This document shows, piece after piece, positions 8,866-19,170 of a DNA stretch of 64,000 nucleotides. The translations under genes and the position numbers were made by a program. Source of the stretch: an uncultured Streptococcus sp. GTDB lineage: Bacteria > Bacillota > Bacilli > Lactobacillales > Streptococcaceae. The stretch lies in assembly GCF_901875575.1 (NCBI RefSeq), contig NZ_CABFMF010000079.1, forward strand, positions 4,127 to 68,126, in the 5' to 3' direction. How positions within the stretch are numbered: position 1 is the first letter of the stretch; each line of letters begins with the position of its first letter. The notes beneath the pieces are model-generated. The model did no database searches and was not told where the DNA came from. It worked only from the letters and a program-made list of their open reading frames with translations.

Positions 8866-10131
8866 TTAATCTTTTATGGCCTTGTTTCCAATATCTGTTC
8901 GGTAAAAAAGGCCTTCTGTTTTTTGTTGGGTGAGTTCTTGGTAGATGGTGTCTTGGGCTTCTTTGACAGTGTCTGCTGTGGTGACGAGCATATAGACACG
9001 TCCACCGTTTGAGAGCAGTGCTCTGCTATTTTCCGCAAACTTAGCCCCTGCATAGTAGGTGATGATGTCGCCTTCTGTCTTGGCTGGCAATTCAACACCC
9101 TTTTCATATTCTAACGGGTAACCCTTGGATGCGACAACCACACCCAGAGTCACACCCTTATCCGTCCAAGTGATGTTTGGCTCCTTGCCATCGAGGATAT
9201 CCGTGATATTTTGTGCAAAGTCAGATGTCAAACGAGGCAGAATAATCTGAGTTTCAGGATCTCCAAAGCGTGCATTAAACTCGATGACCTTAGGTCCATC
9301 AGCTGTCAGAATCAAGCCTGCATAAAGGACACCCAAATAAGGGCGACCTTCCTGAATCATGCCTTCAAGAACTGGCTTGACAATAGTCTTAACCGCTGTA
9401 TCAACTACACTCTGTGGCAAGTGTGGAACTGGTGCATAGGCACCCATCCCACCAGTGTTAGGACCCTTGTCCCCGTCGTAAGCACGTTTGTGATCCTGAG
9501 CCGTTGGCATGATGTAGAATTTTTCCCCATTGACAAAGGCAAAAAGAGAGAACTCCTCTCCAGCTAAGAACTCTTCGATGACAACACGCGCACCTGAATC
9601 ACCGAATTTATTGTCCAAAAGCATCTCGTGGGCAGCTTCGACCGCTTGCTCAACCGTTTCTGCAACAACAACACCTTTGCCAAGCGCTAATCCATCCGCT
9701 TTAATTACGATTGGAGCGCCTTTTTCTTCGATGTATGCCTTGGCCTCCTCAAAGTCGGAGAAGGTCTTATAGGCCGCTGTCGGAACGCCGTATTTGACCA
9801 TGATTTCCTTGGCAAAATCCTTAGACCACTCCAGCTCCGCTGCCAATCTTGTCGGACCAAATGCTTTGAGACCAGCAGCATTGAACTCATCCACGATTCC
9901 AGCAGCAAGGGCATCATCTGGCCCAATAAAGGACCAAGTAATATCGTTGGCTTTTGCGAAATCAATCAGCTTAGAATGTTCGGAAATAGAGATGTCCACC
10001 AATTCCAACCCATCCAAGGTCATACCGTCATTCCCAGGAGCAACAAAAACCTTTTCAACGCTTTTTGACTCAATCAACTTCTTAGCAATCGCATGTTCAC
10101 GACCACCCGATCCAACAACTAACAGTTTCAT
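8866..10131 (-). CDS. purD: Phosphoribosylamine-glycine ligase
   Basis: 421 residues, full length. The N-terminal LVVGSGGREHAIA is the PurD signature. The ATP-grasp domain has VIKADGLALGKGVVV, and the substrate loop has GPNTGGMGAYAPVP. The metal site sits in EFNARFGDPETQ. It joins phosphoribosylamine and glycine to form GAR. It opens the second purine transcript (purD-purE-purK-DUF262-HEPN-purB) behind a terminator and its own PurBox promoter. Confidence 0.97.
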   Translation of the reverse strand: MKLLVVGSGGREHAIAKKLIESKSVEKVFVAPGNDGMTLDGLELVDISISEHSKLIDFAKANDITWSFIGPDDALAAGIVDEFNAAGLKAFGPTRLAAELEWSKDFAKEIMVKYGVPTAAYKTFSDFEEAKAYIEEKGAPIVIKADGLALGKGVVVAETVEQAVEAAHEMLLDNKFGDSGARVVIEEFLAGEEFSLFAFVNGEKFYIMPTAQDHKRAYDGDKGPNTGGMGAYAPVPHLPQSVVDTAVKTIVKPVLEGMIQEGRPYLGVLYAGLILTADGPKVIEFNARFGDPETQIILPRLTSDFAQNITDILDGKEPNITWTDKGVTLGVVVASKGYPLEYEKGVELPAKTEGDIITYYAGAKFAENSRALLSNGGRVYMLVTTADTVKEAQDTIYQELTQQKTEGLFYRTDIGNKAIKD

Positions 10132-10163
10132 TCCTCAACCTCTTTTGCGAATTATTTAATAAC

Positions 10164-10189
10164 ATTATATCATAAACGTTCGCTTTAAT
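10164..10189 (-). promoter_or_regulatory. purD promoter with PurBox
   Basis: Reading the minus strand, AAAGCGAACGTTT (a PurBox-like core, CGAAC) lies directly upstream of an extended -10, TGATATAAT (-10 hexamer at 10164-10169). There is no good -35. This arrangement fits streptococcal and lactococcal PurR, which acts as an activator at such boxes. The assignment is from motif similarity only. Confidence 0.65.
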
Positions 10190-10211
10190 CCTGTTTCAAT
10201 TGGTATTTTAA

Positions 10212-10247
10212 ACTAAAAAAGGAAAGAAACTGTTTTCTCCCCTTTAA
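10212..10247 (-). terminator. Terminator after purH
   Basis: On the minus strand AAAGGGGAGAAA pairs fully (two G-T pairs) with TTTCTTTCCTTT around an ACAG loop, followed by a T run. It separates the purC-purH transcript from the purD transcript. Confidence 0.8.
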
Positions 10248-10252
10248 CGTTC

Positions 10253-11800
10253 TTAATGTCTAAAATGTCTCACACCTGTGAAGATCATGGTCAAGCCGTA
10301 TTTATCCGCAGCTTCGATAGATTCTTGATCACGGACTGAGCCTCCTGGCTGGATGATAGCCTTGATACCTGCTTTAGCGATTTCTTCCACGTTATCCGCA
10401 AATGGGAAGAAGGCATCTGAAGCAAGGACTGCGCCGTCCAGACGGTCTTTAGCTTGGTCAATGGCAATACGAACAGAGGCCACACGGTTGGTTTGACCTG
10501 GACCAACACCCAGTGTCATGTGGTCATTAGTGATGATAATACCGTTTGATTTGACGTACTTGATAGCCTTCCAAGCGAATTCAAGGGCAGTCGCTTCTGT
10601 CTCAGTTGGTTGACGTTTGGTCACCACTTGCCAGTCAGCCGGTCTTTCCTTGATCACGTCTTGGTTTTGAACGAGGAGTCCACCAACCACGCCTGTGTAT
10701 TCTGCTTCCACTTCGCTGGCATCTTGAGCGTCGAATGGCAAGGCAAGGATACGCAAGTTTTTCTTTTTGTTGGTCAAAATGGCTAGCGCCTCATCCGTAT
10801 AGCTTGGTGCAATAATGATTTCAAGGAAAACACCATGCATCTTTTCAGCTGTCGCAGCATCCACCTCACGGTTAAGGACGACAATTCCACCAAAGATAGA
10901 CACTGGATCAGACTCATAAGCATAGTCCCAAGCAGTCTCGATGTCATCAGCCTGACCGATTCCACATGGGTTCATGTGTTTGAGAGCCACAACAGTTGGA
11001 CGGTCTTTGAAGTCACGGATGATACGGATGGCAGCATCCGCATCGCGGATGTTATTGAAGGACAATTCTTTACCATTGAGCTGTTTGGCTGATACAATCG
11101 AGTAGGCCGTTGGCAAAGCTTTTTGGTAGAAGTCCGCATCCTGTTGAGGATTTTCTCCATAGCGCATGGCTTGTTTGAGGTCATAGGTCAAAGTGAGCTT
11201 TTCTGGTTTGCTTTCGCCCACTTGAGCTGTGAAATACTCTGCAATCAAGGCATCATAAGCAGCTGTGTGACGGAAAACTTTGGCTGCCAGACGTTGGCGA
11301 GTTTCGTAAGTTGTTTCGCCATTTGCTGACAATTCGTCAAGAACCACAGCATAGTCAGCTGGATCTACCACAACTGTTACACTAGCATGATTTTTAGCCG
11401 CTGAACGAAGCATAGATGGCCCACCGATATCGATGTTTTCAACTGCGTCAGCATAAGTCACGTCTTGTTTGAGAATGGTTTCCTTGAATGGGTAAAGGTT
11501 GACCACCACAAGGTCGATAAGCTCGATTTGATTATCTTTAGCCGCTTCCAAGTGGCTATCCAAATCACGACGTGCGAGTAAGCCACCGTGGATATTTGGG
11601 TGGAGGGTCTTGACACGACCGTCCATCATTTCTGGAAAACCAGTCACATCATCGATAGCAATGGTGTTCACCCCAGCATTATCAAGGGCAACCTTGGTTC
11701 CACCTGTTGAGATGATGTCCCAACCAAGTTTTTTGAGTTCTTGGGCAAATTCAACAATGCCCGCTTTGTCTGAGACGCTGATTAAAGCGCGTTTAGTCAT
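10253..11800 (-). CDS. purH: AICAR transformylase/IMP cyclohydrolase
   Basis: 515 residues from ATG 11800, preceded by AAAGGA. The longer frame upstream has no better site. The N-terminal IMP cyclohydrolase (about 1-200) begins with [15 protein letters not shown]. The C-terminal AICAR transformylase carries KHMNPCGIG and [12 protein letters not shown]. It catalyses the last two steps to IMP, using 10-formyl-THF. It follows a 57-codon membrane-protein gene and ends the first purine transcript. Confidence 0.97.
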   Translation of the reverse strand: MTKRALISVSDKAGIVEFAQELKKLGWDIISTGGTKVALDNAGVNTIAIDDVTGFPEMMDGRVKTLHPNIHGGLLARRDLDSHLEAAKDNQIELIDLVVVNLYPFKETILKQDVTYADAVENIDIGGPSMLRSAAKNHASVTVVVDPADYAVVLDELSANGETTYETRQRLAAKVFRHTAAYDALIAEYFTAQVGESKPEKLTLTYDLKQAMRYGENPQQDADFYQKALPTAYSIVSAKQLNGKELSFNNIRDADAAIRIIRDFKDRPTVVALKHMNPCGIGQADDIETAWDYAYESDPVSIFGGIVVLNREVDAATAEKMHGVFLEIIIAPSYTDEALAILTNKKKNLRILALPFDAQDASEVEAEYTGVVGGLLVQNQDVIKERPADWQVVTKRQPTETEATALEFAWKAIKYVKSNGIIITNDHMTLGVGPGQTNRVASVRIAIDQAKDRLDGAVLASDAFFPFADNVEEIAKAGIKAIIQPGGSVRDQESIEAADKYGLTMIFTGVRHFRH

Positions 11801-11826
11801 CTTTTTTCCTTTCATTTTCAAACTCT

Positions 11827-12000
11827 CTACCTACGCATTTTTCGATTCATAAAGTGTAGGGAGACGATTACCAAGACTCCCAAAATTACTGTCAGTAAAA
11901 ATCTCCCCCAATAGGGAATCTCTGGGAAGAAAAAATTTACCAGTAAACGTAGAATGATTACCAGGGTAATCAAGGCAAGTGTTTCCAACCATTTTTTCAT
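11827..12000 (-). CDS. Small two-helix membrane protein, 57 aa
   Basis: The frame starts at ATG 12000, directly after the purN stop codon (TAAATG), so coupling is likely. It codes for 57 residues. It begins [19 protein letters not shown], has a second hydrophobic stretch ([18 protein letters not shown]), and ends with the basic tail MNRKMRR. Both segments are long enough to span a membrane. I do not recognise a family. The position between purN and purH is where I recall a VanZ-like gene in some pneumococci; this product is far shorter and does not look like VanZ. Function unknown. Confidence 0.65.
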   Translation of the reverse strand: MKKWLETLALITLVIILRLLVNFFFPEIPYWGRFLLTVILGVLVIVSLHFMNRKMRR

Positions 12001-12546
12001 TTACTTGTCCAACAATTCTCTAATAACCTCTGGATACAACTTGTACTCTGCCTCATGAATCCGAGCTTCAAAACTGTCAATGGTATCATCAGCTAGTCGT
12101 GGTACACGAACTTGTTTGATAACTTTTCCAGTATCCACACCGGAATCCACCCAGTGAATGGTCACACCAGACTGATCCACCCCAGCATTCCAAGCGTCCT
12201 CAATCCCATGAGCTCCTGGAAATTCTGGCAGGTAGGCTGGGTGAATATTGATGATTCGACCTTCATAAGCCGCCAATAAGGTTGGCCCAACGATTTTCAT
12301 ATAGCCTGCTAGACAAACCAAGTCAATCTGGTGCTCTTCTAAGAGTTCGACAAGGGCCGCTTCGTAGTCTGCTTTATTCTCAAACTCTTTGAGTTCAAAA
12401 GCATAGGATAAAATGCCGAGCTTGTCTGCACGCTCAAGCACATAGGCATCTCGATGGTCTGAGAAAACAAACTCCACTGGAAATTCTTCGGCAATCACCT
12501 GAAAATTTGAACCATTACCAGAGGCAAAAACCGCTATTTTTTTCAT
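12001..12546 (-). CDS. purN: Phosphoribosylglycinamide formyltransferase 1
   Basis: 181 residues. The N-terminal [17 protein letters not shown] binds GAR phosphate. The folate site includes [15 protein letters not shown], and the conserved aspartate lies in [12 protein letters not shown]. It transfers the formyl group of 10-formyl-THF to GAR. It overlaps the purM end by four bases. Confidence 0.97.
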   Translation of the reverse strand: MKKIAVFASGNGSNFQVIAEEFPVEFVFSDHRDAYVLERADKLGILSYAFELKEFENKADYEAALVELLEEHQIDLVCLAGYMKIVGPTLLAAYEGRIINIHPAYLPEFPGAHGIEDAWNAGVDQSGVTIHWVDSGVDTGKVIKQVRVPRLADDTIDSFEARIHEAEYKLYPEVIRELLDK

Positions 12547-13565
12547 TTGATGATGACACTTTCGTTTTCTTTCTTGACGATGCGACCAATTTCATAGACT
12601 GGTTCATCCAGCAATTCCTTGACACGACCTACATTTTCAGGGCTAACTGCCAACATGAGTCCCACACCCATATTAAAGATTTCAAACATTTCTTCATGTT
12701 TGATTTCACCGTATTTTTCAAGAGCCTTGAAAATAGGAAGGACTGGAACCTTGTCCTCCTCAATCTCAGCAGCTAGGTCATCTGCAAACATGCGAGGAAC
12801 ATTCTCGATAAAGCCACCACCTGTGATGTGGGCAATACCGTTGACCAACTCTCCCTTGATAAGGGGCAAAACAGCCTTGACATAGATACGAGTCGGCTCA
12901 AGAAGGACCTCCTTGAGTTTCTTGCCTTCCAATTCTGGAAGGACTTCCTCACCTGTGTAATCGGCAAATACACGACGCACAAGTGAGTACCCATTTGAGT
13001 GAATCCCACTTGAAGCAAGTCCGAGAAGGACATCTCCTTCAGACACCTTTGAACCGTCTATGATTTGAGATTTTTCAGCCACACCGACCGCAAAACCAGC
13101 TAGATCGTAATCATCTGCGCCATACATACCAGGCATTTCAGCCGTTTCCCCACCGATGAGGGCTGCGCCTGCCTGCACACAACCTTCAGCGACTCCAGCA
13201 ACCACTTGTTCTAGCTTAGCTGGTTCATTCTTACCAGTCGCCACATAGTCGAGGAAATAGAGGGGCTCCGCACCTGCAGCGATGATGTCATTAACACACA
13301 TGGCCACACAGTCTTGACCGATAGTATCGTGCTTGTCGTATTTGATAGCCAACATGAGCTTGGTTCCGACACCATCAGTCCCTGAAATCAAGACAGGTTC
13401 TTTAACCCCAGTCTTGGAAAGGTCAAACATGCCACCAAATCCACCAAGAGCTCCCATGACCCCTGCACGCTCTGTACGAGCCACATGCTTTTTGATCCGT
13501 TCAACAACTTCATAACCCGCTTCAACATCCACACCAGATTGAGCGTACGCATTTTTATTTGCCAT
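12543..13565 (-). CDS. purM: Phosphoribosylformylglycinamidine cyclo-ligase
   Basis: 340 residues, full length. AIR synthase family motifs are visible: [14 protein letters not shown] near residue 60, [13 protein letters not shown] near 140, and [14 protein letters not shown] near 245. It closes FGAM to AIR using ATP. It lies 38 bases behind purF and overlaps purN. Confidence 0.97.
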   Translation of the reverse strand: MANKNAYAQSGVDVEAGYEVVERIKKHVARTERAGVMGALGGFGGMFDLSKTGVKEPVLISGTDGVGTKLMLAIKYDKHDTIGQDCVAMCVNDIIAAGAEPLYFLDYVATGKNEPAKLEQVVAGVAEGCVQAGAALIGGETAEMPGMYGADDYDLAGFAVGVAEKSQIIDGSKVSEGDVLLGLASSGIHSNGYSLVRRVFADYTGEEVLPELEGKKLKEVLLEPTRIYVKAVLPLIKGELVNGIAHITGGGFIENVPRMFADDLAAEIEEDKVPVLPIFKALEKYGEIKHEEMFEIFNMGVGLMLAVSPENVGRVKELLDEPVYEIGRIVKKENESVIIK

Positions 13566-13603
13566 TTTATTTTTCCTTTTCTTTTATGGAGAATCTCAGT
13601 AAC

Positions 13604-15046
13604 TCATTTGTAAAAACTGGTCTTTTCTTCTAAACTGCGACGATATTCTTCTTCGTAGTCGTAGAGAGGTGTTGGGTAATCACCGTCAAAGTAAGCGACA
13701 CAAAGGCCACCATTTGGTGCATCTGTTTCAATCCCAATCGAATCAATCAAGCCTTCAACGGACAGATAGGTTAGACTGTCCGCACCAATTATTTGGCGAG
13801 TTTCTTCAACCGTATGATTGGCCGCAATCAGTTCCTGACGGGTTTGGATATCAATCCCGTAAAAACATGGGTAAGCTAGCGCTGGACTACCAATAGCAAC
13901 GTGGACTTCAGTCGCACCCGCTTCTTTCAAGAGCTGAACGATACGACGAGAGGTCGTCCCACGTACAATAGAGTCATCAATCATAACCACACGCTTGCCT
14001 TTGACAACACCTGAAACAGCAGATAGTTTCATCCGCACCCCTTGCTCACGCAATTCTTGAGTCGGTTGAATAAAGGTACGCTGGGTGTATTGATTCTTAA
14101 TAAGACCCATTTCATTTGGCAAACCAGATTCTTCCGCGAATCCCATAGCTGCGCTAAGTGAGGAATTGGGTACCCCCACTACAATGTCTGCTTCGTGCTT
14201 GAATTCACGCGCCAATTGGGCACCCATACGTTTGCGAGCTGTATGGACATTGACTCCATGGATGTTAGAATCTGGACGTGCGAAGTAAATATATTCCATG
14301 GAACAGATGGCCAATTGCGTCTCATCTGTATAGCTATCATAATGGATGCCATTGTCATCAACGATAACAATTTCCCCTGGTTTCAAATCGCGAATCCATT
14401 TTGCACCAATGACTTCAAAAGCACAAGTTTCAGAGGAAACAACCACCGCTCCATTAGCCATTTTCCCGATTGAAAGAGGACGAAAACCATTTGGGTCAAG
14501 AGCAGCAATCAACTTATCCTCAAACAACAGGATATAAGCAAAGCCACCTTTGACAAGGCTGAGTGCTTCCTTGATTTTACCCATTAGATTAGGATTGTGA
14601 CTCCGACGAATCAAGTGGGCTAAGATTTCTGAATCAGAAGTCGCACTGAAAATGGCTCCTCTTTCTTCTAACTCTTTCTTAAGAGAGGCCGCATTGGTCA
14701 AATTACCGTTATGAGCCAGACCAAATTGCATGTCATGAAAGCGAAAGAGAAAAGGTTGGATATTATCTACAGAAGCTTCGCCAGCAGTCGCATAACGCAC
14801 ATGTCCAATCGCACTCGTTCCAGTCAATTTATCCAAATTAGCAGGATTTCTGAAGACTTCTGATAAAAGCCCCATATCGCGATGACGCTTTAGTTTTCCT
14901 TGGTCATTGGAGAGGATACCTGCCCCCTCCTGGCCACGGTGTTGTAGACTATGAAGACCAAAATAAGTCAACTTAGCCGCATCTGGATGTCCCCAAATAC
15001 CGAAAACACCACATTCTTCATTAAGAGATTTTACTTCGTATGTCAT
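13604..15046 (-). CDS. purF: Amidophosphoribosyltransferase
   Basis: 480 residues. The catalytic cysteine sits at position 12 (MTYEVKSLNEECGVFG), so an 11-residue propeptide would be removed to expose it. The glutaminase half is followed by a phosphoribosyltransferase domain with the PRPP loop VVMIDDSIVRGTTS. It commits PRPP to purine synthesis, making phosphoribosylamine. A 184-base spacer with a large hairpin separates it from purL upstream. Confidence 0.97.
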   Translation of the reverse strand: MTYEVKSLNEECGVFGIWGHPDAAKLTYFGLHSLQHRGQEGAGILSNDQGKLKRHRDMGLLSEVFRNPANLDKLTGTSAIGHVRYATAGEASVDNIQPFLFRFHDMQFGLAHNGNLTNAASLKKELEERGAIFSATSDSEILAHLIRRSHNPNLMGKIKEALSLVKGGFAYILLFEDKLIAALDPNGFRPLSIGKMANGAVVVSSETCAFEVIGAKWIRDLKPGEIVIVDDNGIHYDSYTDETQLAICSMEYIYFARPDSNIHGVNVHTARKRMGAQLAREFKHEADIVVGVPNSSLSAAMGFAEESGLPNEMGLIKNQYTQRTFIQPTQELREQGVRMKLSAVSGVVKGKRVVMIDDSIVRGTTSRRIVQLLKEAGATEVHVAIGSPALAYPCFYGIDIQTRQELIAANHTVEETRQIIGADSLTYLSVEGLIDSIGIETDAPNGGLCVAYFDGDYPTPLYDYEEEYRRSLEEKTSFYK

Positions 15047-15070
15047 TTTTTATACCTAATTTTTATTTGT

Positions 15071-15125
15071 GTATCATTCTGTTAGTAGGAGGAATGCTCC
15101 TAACAGTACTAGTGCAGAATGATAC
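15071..15125. repeat. Nested inverted repeat in the purL-purF spacer
   Basis: GTATCATTCTG (15071-15081) pairs perfectly with CAGAATGATAC (15115-15125). Inside it, GTTAG..GGAG pairs with CTCCTAAC. The structure is nearly symmetric and has no T run. It could be a processing site in the long purine message, an attenuation structure, or a small mobile palindrome. Confidence 0.6.
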
Positions 15126-15230
15126 AGTAGAAACTCGTTTCACTTGCAAGACAAACAATTTATAAGCACCAAGAGCTACATCTACTTGACTTTTTCATTA
15201 TTGATATTATCTATTTAAAAACTGCAAATC

Positions 15231-18200
15231 TTATTTTCCAGTGAAATATTTAACCGCTGACGCGAACAGCTGCTGGTCTTTATTTCCTGGGATGTTTTGG
15301 AAAAGACCGTCCTCATACCGCTCTGAGTGGGCCATTTTCCCAATAATCTGACCGTTTTTGCTGGTAATTCCTTCGATAGCGTTGACAGAACCGTTCGGAT
15401 TGTATTTAGAATCCATGCTTGGTTTGCCGTCAAAGTCAACGTATTGGCTGAAAATTTGTCCATTATCACGGAGTTCAGCAAATTCCTCAGCCGTCACGAC
15501 AAATTTCCCTTCTCCATGTGATACAGGAATGGCGTGGATATCTCCCACTTTCACACCAGAGAGCCAAGGTGAATTAGTATTGGCAATACGGGTTTCTACC
15601 ATCTTAGCTACGTGCTGGTTAGCATCATTGTAGAAGAGAGTTGGGCTAGTGTTGCTTGCATCTTCAAAATTTCCGTATGGAAGGAGACCTGATTTGACCA
15701 AGGCTTGGAATCCGTTACAGATACCGATAATCAAACCGCCACGAGCGATAAAGCTATCAACGGCTGCACGCACTTTTTCATTGAGAAGGATGTTGACGAT
15801 AAACTTAGCGGATCCATCTGGCTCATCTGCAGCTGAGAAACCACCTGCAAAGAAGAGAATATTTGCTTTCCCAATATTATCAACCATGGTTTCAACTGAC
15901 TTGACAATGGCTTCTTCATTCAAGGTCACAAATGGCACCAAGTTAACCTCCGCCCCTTCTTTTTCAAAAGCCTTAGCTGAGTCATATTCTGAGTTGGTTC
16001 CTGGGAAGACTGGGATATAGACCACCGGTTTTTCAACAACTTCTTTAGCCGTCATCACTACTTCAGAAGCGATAGCTGGAACCTCTTCCAGTTCTTTCGC
16101 TTGGGTAAATTCTGTTGGGTAAACTTCTTCCAGTCTTCCTTGGAAAGCACTGTCAAGCTTTTGTCCATCTAGCTTCACACCATTAACAGTTAGTGTAAAG
16201 TCTACTGTTGTTTGTCCAATCTTCTCCACTCCAGCGATTTCTTCAGGAGAAGTGAAGACAAATCCACCCAATTGAGCTGTCAAAGTCGTTTCAAGTTCAG
16301 GCAAGGTCACCTCTGCACCGATATGGTTTCCAAAGCTAGCAAGTGCCAAACTTTCAATAACACCACCGTATTTAACAGCTGAAGCTGCTGTTACTTTGTG
16401 AGCCTTTTGAAGAGCTTCAAACTGAGCAAAATTAGACTTAATCAAGTCAAAATTAATCTCTGCAGAGAGTGCTTGGCCTGGAATATAGTAGATATTTTCA
16501 CCAGCAGTCTTAAATTCAGGCGAAAGCACCTTACGGCTATCTACTGTTGCCACACCAAAGGCAACCAAGGTAGGTGGTACTGTCAATTCTTCAAAAGTAC
16601 CAGACATGGAGTCCTTACCACCGATGGATGGCAATCCGAGCTGGATTTGTGCCTCAATAGAACCGAGTAGAGCTGCTACTGGCTGACCAAAACGCTCTGC
16701 TTGTTTATCCATACGCTCGAAGTACTCTTGGTAAGAGAAGCGAGCCTTAGACCAGTTGGCACCAGTAGCAACCAAACGAGCAGTTGCTTCGATCACCGCA
16801 TAGGCAGCACCGTGGTATGGAGACCATTCAGCTACATATGGGTTGAATCCTTGAGCCATGACGGATGCAGTATGAGTCACACCGTGTTGAACTGGTAATT
16901 TCTGCACAGATGCCTCAGTTGGTGTGAGTTGGTAACGACCCCCAAGTGGGTGGTTTACCGTAGAGCGACCAACAGAGCAATCAAAGATCGTTTGCAATCC
17001 TTTTTGACTGGCATGATTGAGATCAGATAAGACTGCAAGAGTATCCGCTTCAAGGCTTTCTGCACTTGTTTTGCGTTCTTCTGGAAGTTCGACATCCTTG
17101 TCCACAACCTTGGCATCAACGACCACGCGCACACCATTGGTATCAAGGAAACGACGCTCCAAGTCCACGATTGTCTCACCATTCCAGTGCATGACTAGAT
17201 TTGGTTTTTCAGTCACTGTCGCCACAACAACGGCGTCAATATTTTCTTTGTTACATTCTCCAACAAAGGCATCTACGTCCTCAGGACGAACCACAACAGC
17301 CATCCGTTCTTGAGATTCAGAGATAGCAATTTCTGTACCATTCAAACCTTGATATTTAAGCGGTACCTTGTTGAGGTCGATTTCAAGACCGTCTGCCAAT
17401 TCACCGATAGCTACACAGACACCACCTGCCCCAAAGTCATTAGATTTCTTGATGAGACGCGTCACCTCACCATTACGGAAAAGGCGTTGAATCTTACGTT
17501 CTTCGATGGCATTCCCTTTTTGAACCTCAGCACCAGCAGTCTCCACAGACTCAACCGTTTGAACCTTAGAAGACCCTGTCGCACCACCGACACCATCACG
17601 TCCAGTCTTACCTCCAAGGAGGATAATCACATCACCAGCTTCCGGTTTTTCACGGACAACGTTGCCCTTAGGAGCCGCACCGACAACCGCACCAAGCTCC
17701 ATGCGTTTAGCAACGAAACCTGGATGGAAATACTCCCGAACATAGGTCGTCGCAAGCCCAATCTGATTACCATATGAAGAATAACCATGAGCCGCTGTCT
17801 TAGAAATGACTTGTTGTGGCAATTTCCCAGCACGCGTTTCCGAAATCGGTGCTGTAATATCACCCGCACCTGAGATACGCATTGCCTGATAAACGTAGGA
17901 ACGACCTGACAATGGGTCACGAATAGCTCCACCAATACAGGTAGCAGCCCCACCAAATGGTTCAATTTCTGTTGGATGGTTGTGGGTTTCATTCTTGAAC
18001 ATGAGAAGCCATGGCTCTTTCACACCATTAACGTCCACTTCGATTTCGACCGAACAAGCATTGATTTCATCTGACACTTCCATATCGTCCAAACGTCCAT
18101 TAGCACGCTCATAACGACCGAAAATAGTCGCCATATCCATTAAGGTTTGTGGTTTCTCCGAACGCCCCAACTCCTCACGCATAGCAATATACTTGTCATA

Positions 18201-18956
18201 AGTTGCTTGTAATTGTTTTTGGAATTTAGAAGCTGAAAAGTCGATGTGTTTTAGCTCTGTCTCAAAAGTCGTGTGACGACAGTGGTCAGACCAGTAAGTA
18301 TCCAAAACCTTGAGTTCAGTCTCAGTTGGCACGCGCCCGATTGACTTAAAGTAGTCTTGGATAAAGAGCAAGTCATCCACTTCCATTGCCATCCCTTGCT
18401 CGGCCTTGTAGCGGGCAAAGTCTTCTGCCGTATAGCTTTCAAAGAAAGTCAATTTGGGAATGGTCTTGTCTGACTCTGAAAATTCCTGCTTAGCAATCCC
18501 TGTCGTGATATCCTTGAAACGAGAATCAACTGGATTGAGCAAGTAGTTCTTGACCGCTTCTAGCTCAGTCGCATCAATATCTTTATTAACTAAGTAAAGT
18601 TGAGCAGTATTAACCCTCACGTCACTCGAACTACCTAGCAACAGCAAAGCTTCTTGAGAAGATGCTGCACGCTGATCAAACTGACCTGGCAAGCTTTCAA
18701 TGGCAAAGAAAGCATAATTGGCAAGGTCTGCCAGTACAGTTGCTTCATCCAATACATGGTCTGTCACCTGCTCAGAGAAAATGTGTTTTTCTGCTCGCGC
18801 AAATAGGTCATCTGCCAAATCAAAGACATCATAAACCTGCACAATGCGAATATTTTTCAAGGTAGACAAACTCAAATTATGCTGAAGTTCTCTCACCAAA
18901 CTTTCTGATTTAATCTGAAAATCAGCCTTTTTCTCAACAAAAATACGTTTATTCAT
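15231..18956 (-). CDS. purL: Phosphoribosylformylglycinamidine synthase, single chain
   Basis: 1241 residues, the long fused form in which the synthetase and the glutaminase are one polypeptide. The N-terminal part is followed by the FGAM synthetase core (FKNETHNHPTEIEPFGG; GGKTGRDGVGGATGSS). The C-terminal class I glutaminase has the nucleophile in GICNGFQALVKSG and its histidine/glutamate in VSHGEGKFVV. It converts FGAR to FGAM with glutamine and ATP. It lies downstream of purC, after a spacer that carries a second, diverged purC tail. Confidence 0.97.
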   Translation of the reverse strand: MNKRIFVEKKADFQIKSESLVRELQHNLSLSTLKNIRIVQVYDVFDLADDLFARAEKHIFSEQVTDHVLDEATVLADLANYAFFAIESLPGQFDQRAASSQEALLLLGSSSDVRVNTAQLYLVNKDIDATELEAVKNYLLNPVDSRFKDITTGIAKQEFSESDKTIPKLTFFESYTAEDFARYKAEQGMAMEVDDLLFIQDYFKSIGRVPTETELKVLDTYWSDHCRHTTFETELKHIDFSASKFQKQLQATYDKYIAMREELGRSEKPQTLMDMATIFGRYERANGRLDDMEVSDEINACSVEIEVDVNGVKEPWLLMFKNETHNHPTEIEPFGGAATCIGGAIRDPLSGRSYVYQAMRISGAGDITAPISETRAGKLPQQVISKTAAHGYSSYGNQIGLATTYVREYFHPGFVAKRMELGAVVGAAPKGNVVREKPEAGDVIILLGGKTGRDGVGGATGSSKVQTVESVETAGAEVQKGNAIEERKIQRLFRNGEVTRLIKKSNDFGAGGVCVAIGELADGLEIDLNKVPLKYQGLNGTEIAISESQERMAVVVRPEDVDAFVGECNKENIDAVVVATVTEKPNLVMHWNGETIVDLERRFLDTNGVRVVVDAKVVDKDVELPEERKTSAESLEADTLAVLSDLNHASQKGLQTIFDCSVGRSTVNHPLGGRYQLTPTEASVQKLPVQHGVTHTASVMAQGFNPYVAEWSPYHGAAYAVIEATARLVATGANWSKARFSYQEYFERMDKQAERFGQPVAALLGSIEAQIQLGLPSIGGKDSMSGTFEELTVPPTLVAFGVATVDSRKVLSPEFKTAGENIYYIPGQALSAEINFDLIKSNFAQFEALQKAHKVTAASAVKYGGVIESLALASFGNHIGAEVTLPELETTLTAQLGGFVFTSPEEIAGVEKIGQTTVDFTLTVNGVKLDGQKLDSAFQGRLEEVYPTEFTQAKELEEVPAIASEVVMTAKEVVEKPVVYIPVFPGTNSEYDSAKAFEKEGAEVNLVPFVTLNEEAIVKSVETMVDNIGKANILFFAGGFSAADEPDGSAKFIVNILLNEKVRAAVDSFIARGGLIIGICNGFQALVKSGLLPYGNFEDASNTSPTLFYNDANQHVAKMVETRIANTNSPWLSGVKVGDIHAIPVSHGEGKFVVTAEEFAELRDNGQIFSQYVDFDGKPSMDSKYNPNGSVNAIEGITSKNGQIIGKMAHSERYEDGLFQNIPGNKDQQLFASAVKYFTGK

Positions 18957-19025
18957 TCGTTCTTATTCCTCTATTTTAGCTCTTACATATTTGGAGCAAT
19001 TCCTTAGGCACCCAAACATAACAGT

Positions 19026-19096
19026 CTATTTCAAAGCCTGCAACTTTTCCCAAACAATCTCATAGACATCTGTTAATTCACCTAGTCCTCTACGGA
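19026..19096 (-). pseudogene. Second, diverged copy of the purC 3' end
   Basis: These 71 bases align without gaps to the last 71 bases of purC (19171-19241), with about eight differences by my hand alignment. Most changes are silent. The copy would encode [20 protein letters not shown] followed by LK and a stop, against WDKLQGLK in purC. It has no upstream part of the gene. It looks like a leftover from recombination with a purC allele of another strain or species. Confidence 0.8.
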
Positions 19097-19098
19097 GT

Positions 19099-19121
19099 GA
19101 AAAGGTCTGGGGGACCTTTTC
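19099..19121. repeat. Perfect hairpin in the purC-purL spacer
   Basis: GAAAAGGTC pairs with GACCTTTTC around a TGGGG loop, next to the duplicated purC tail. No T run follows on the minus strand, so it may be a processing or repeat element more than a terminator. Confidence 0.55.
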
Positions 19122-19170
19122 AGCCTGAGTCCTTTTATTTGAGAGACGAAGGTTTTCCGTTGCTAACAGA

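Noticed and set aside
19099..19121. Hairpin after the purC tail as a terminator
   Set aside because: Not followed by a T run on the minus strand, and purL downstream has no other clear promoter, so full termination is unlikely.
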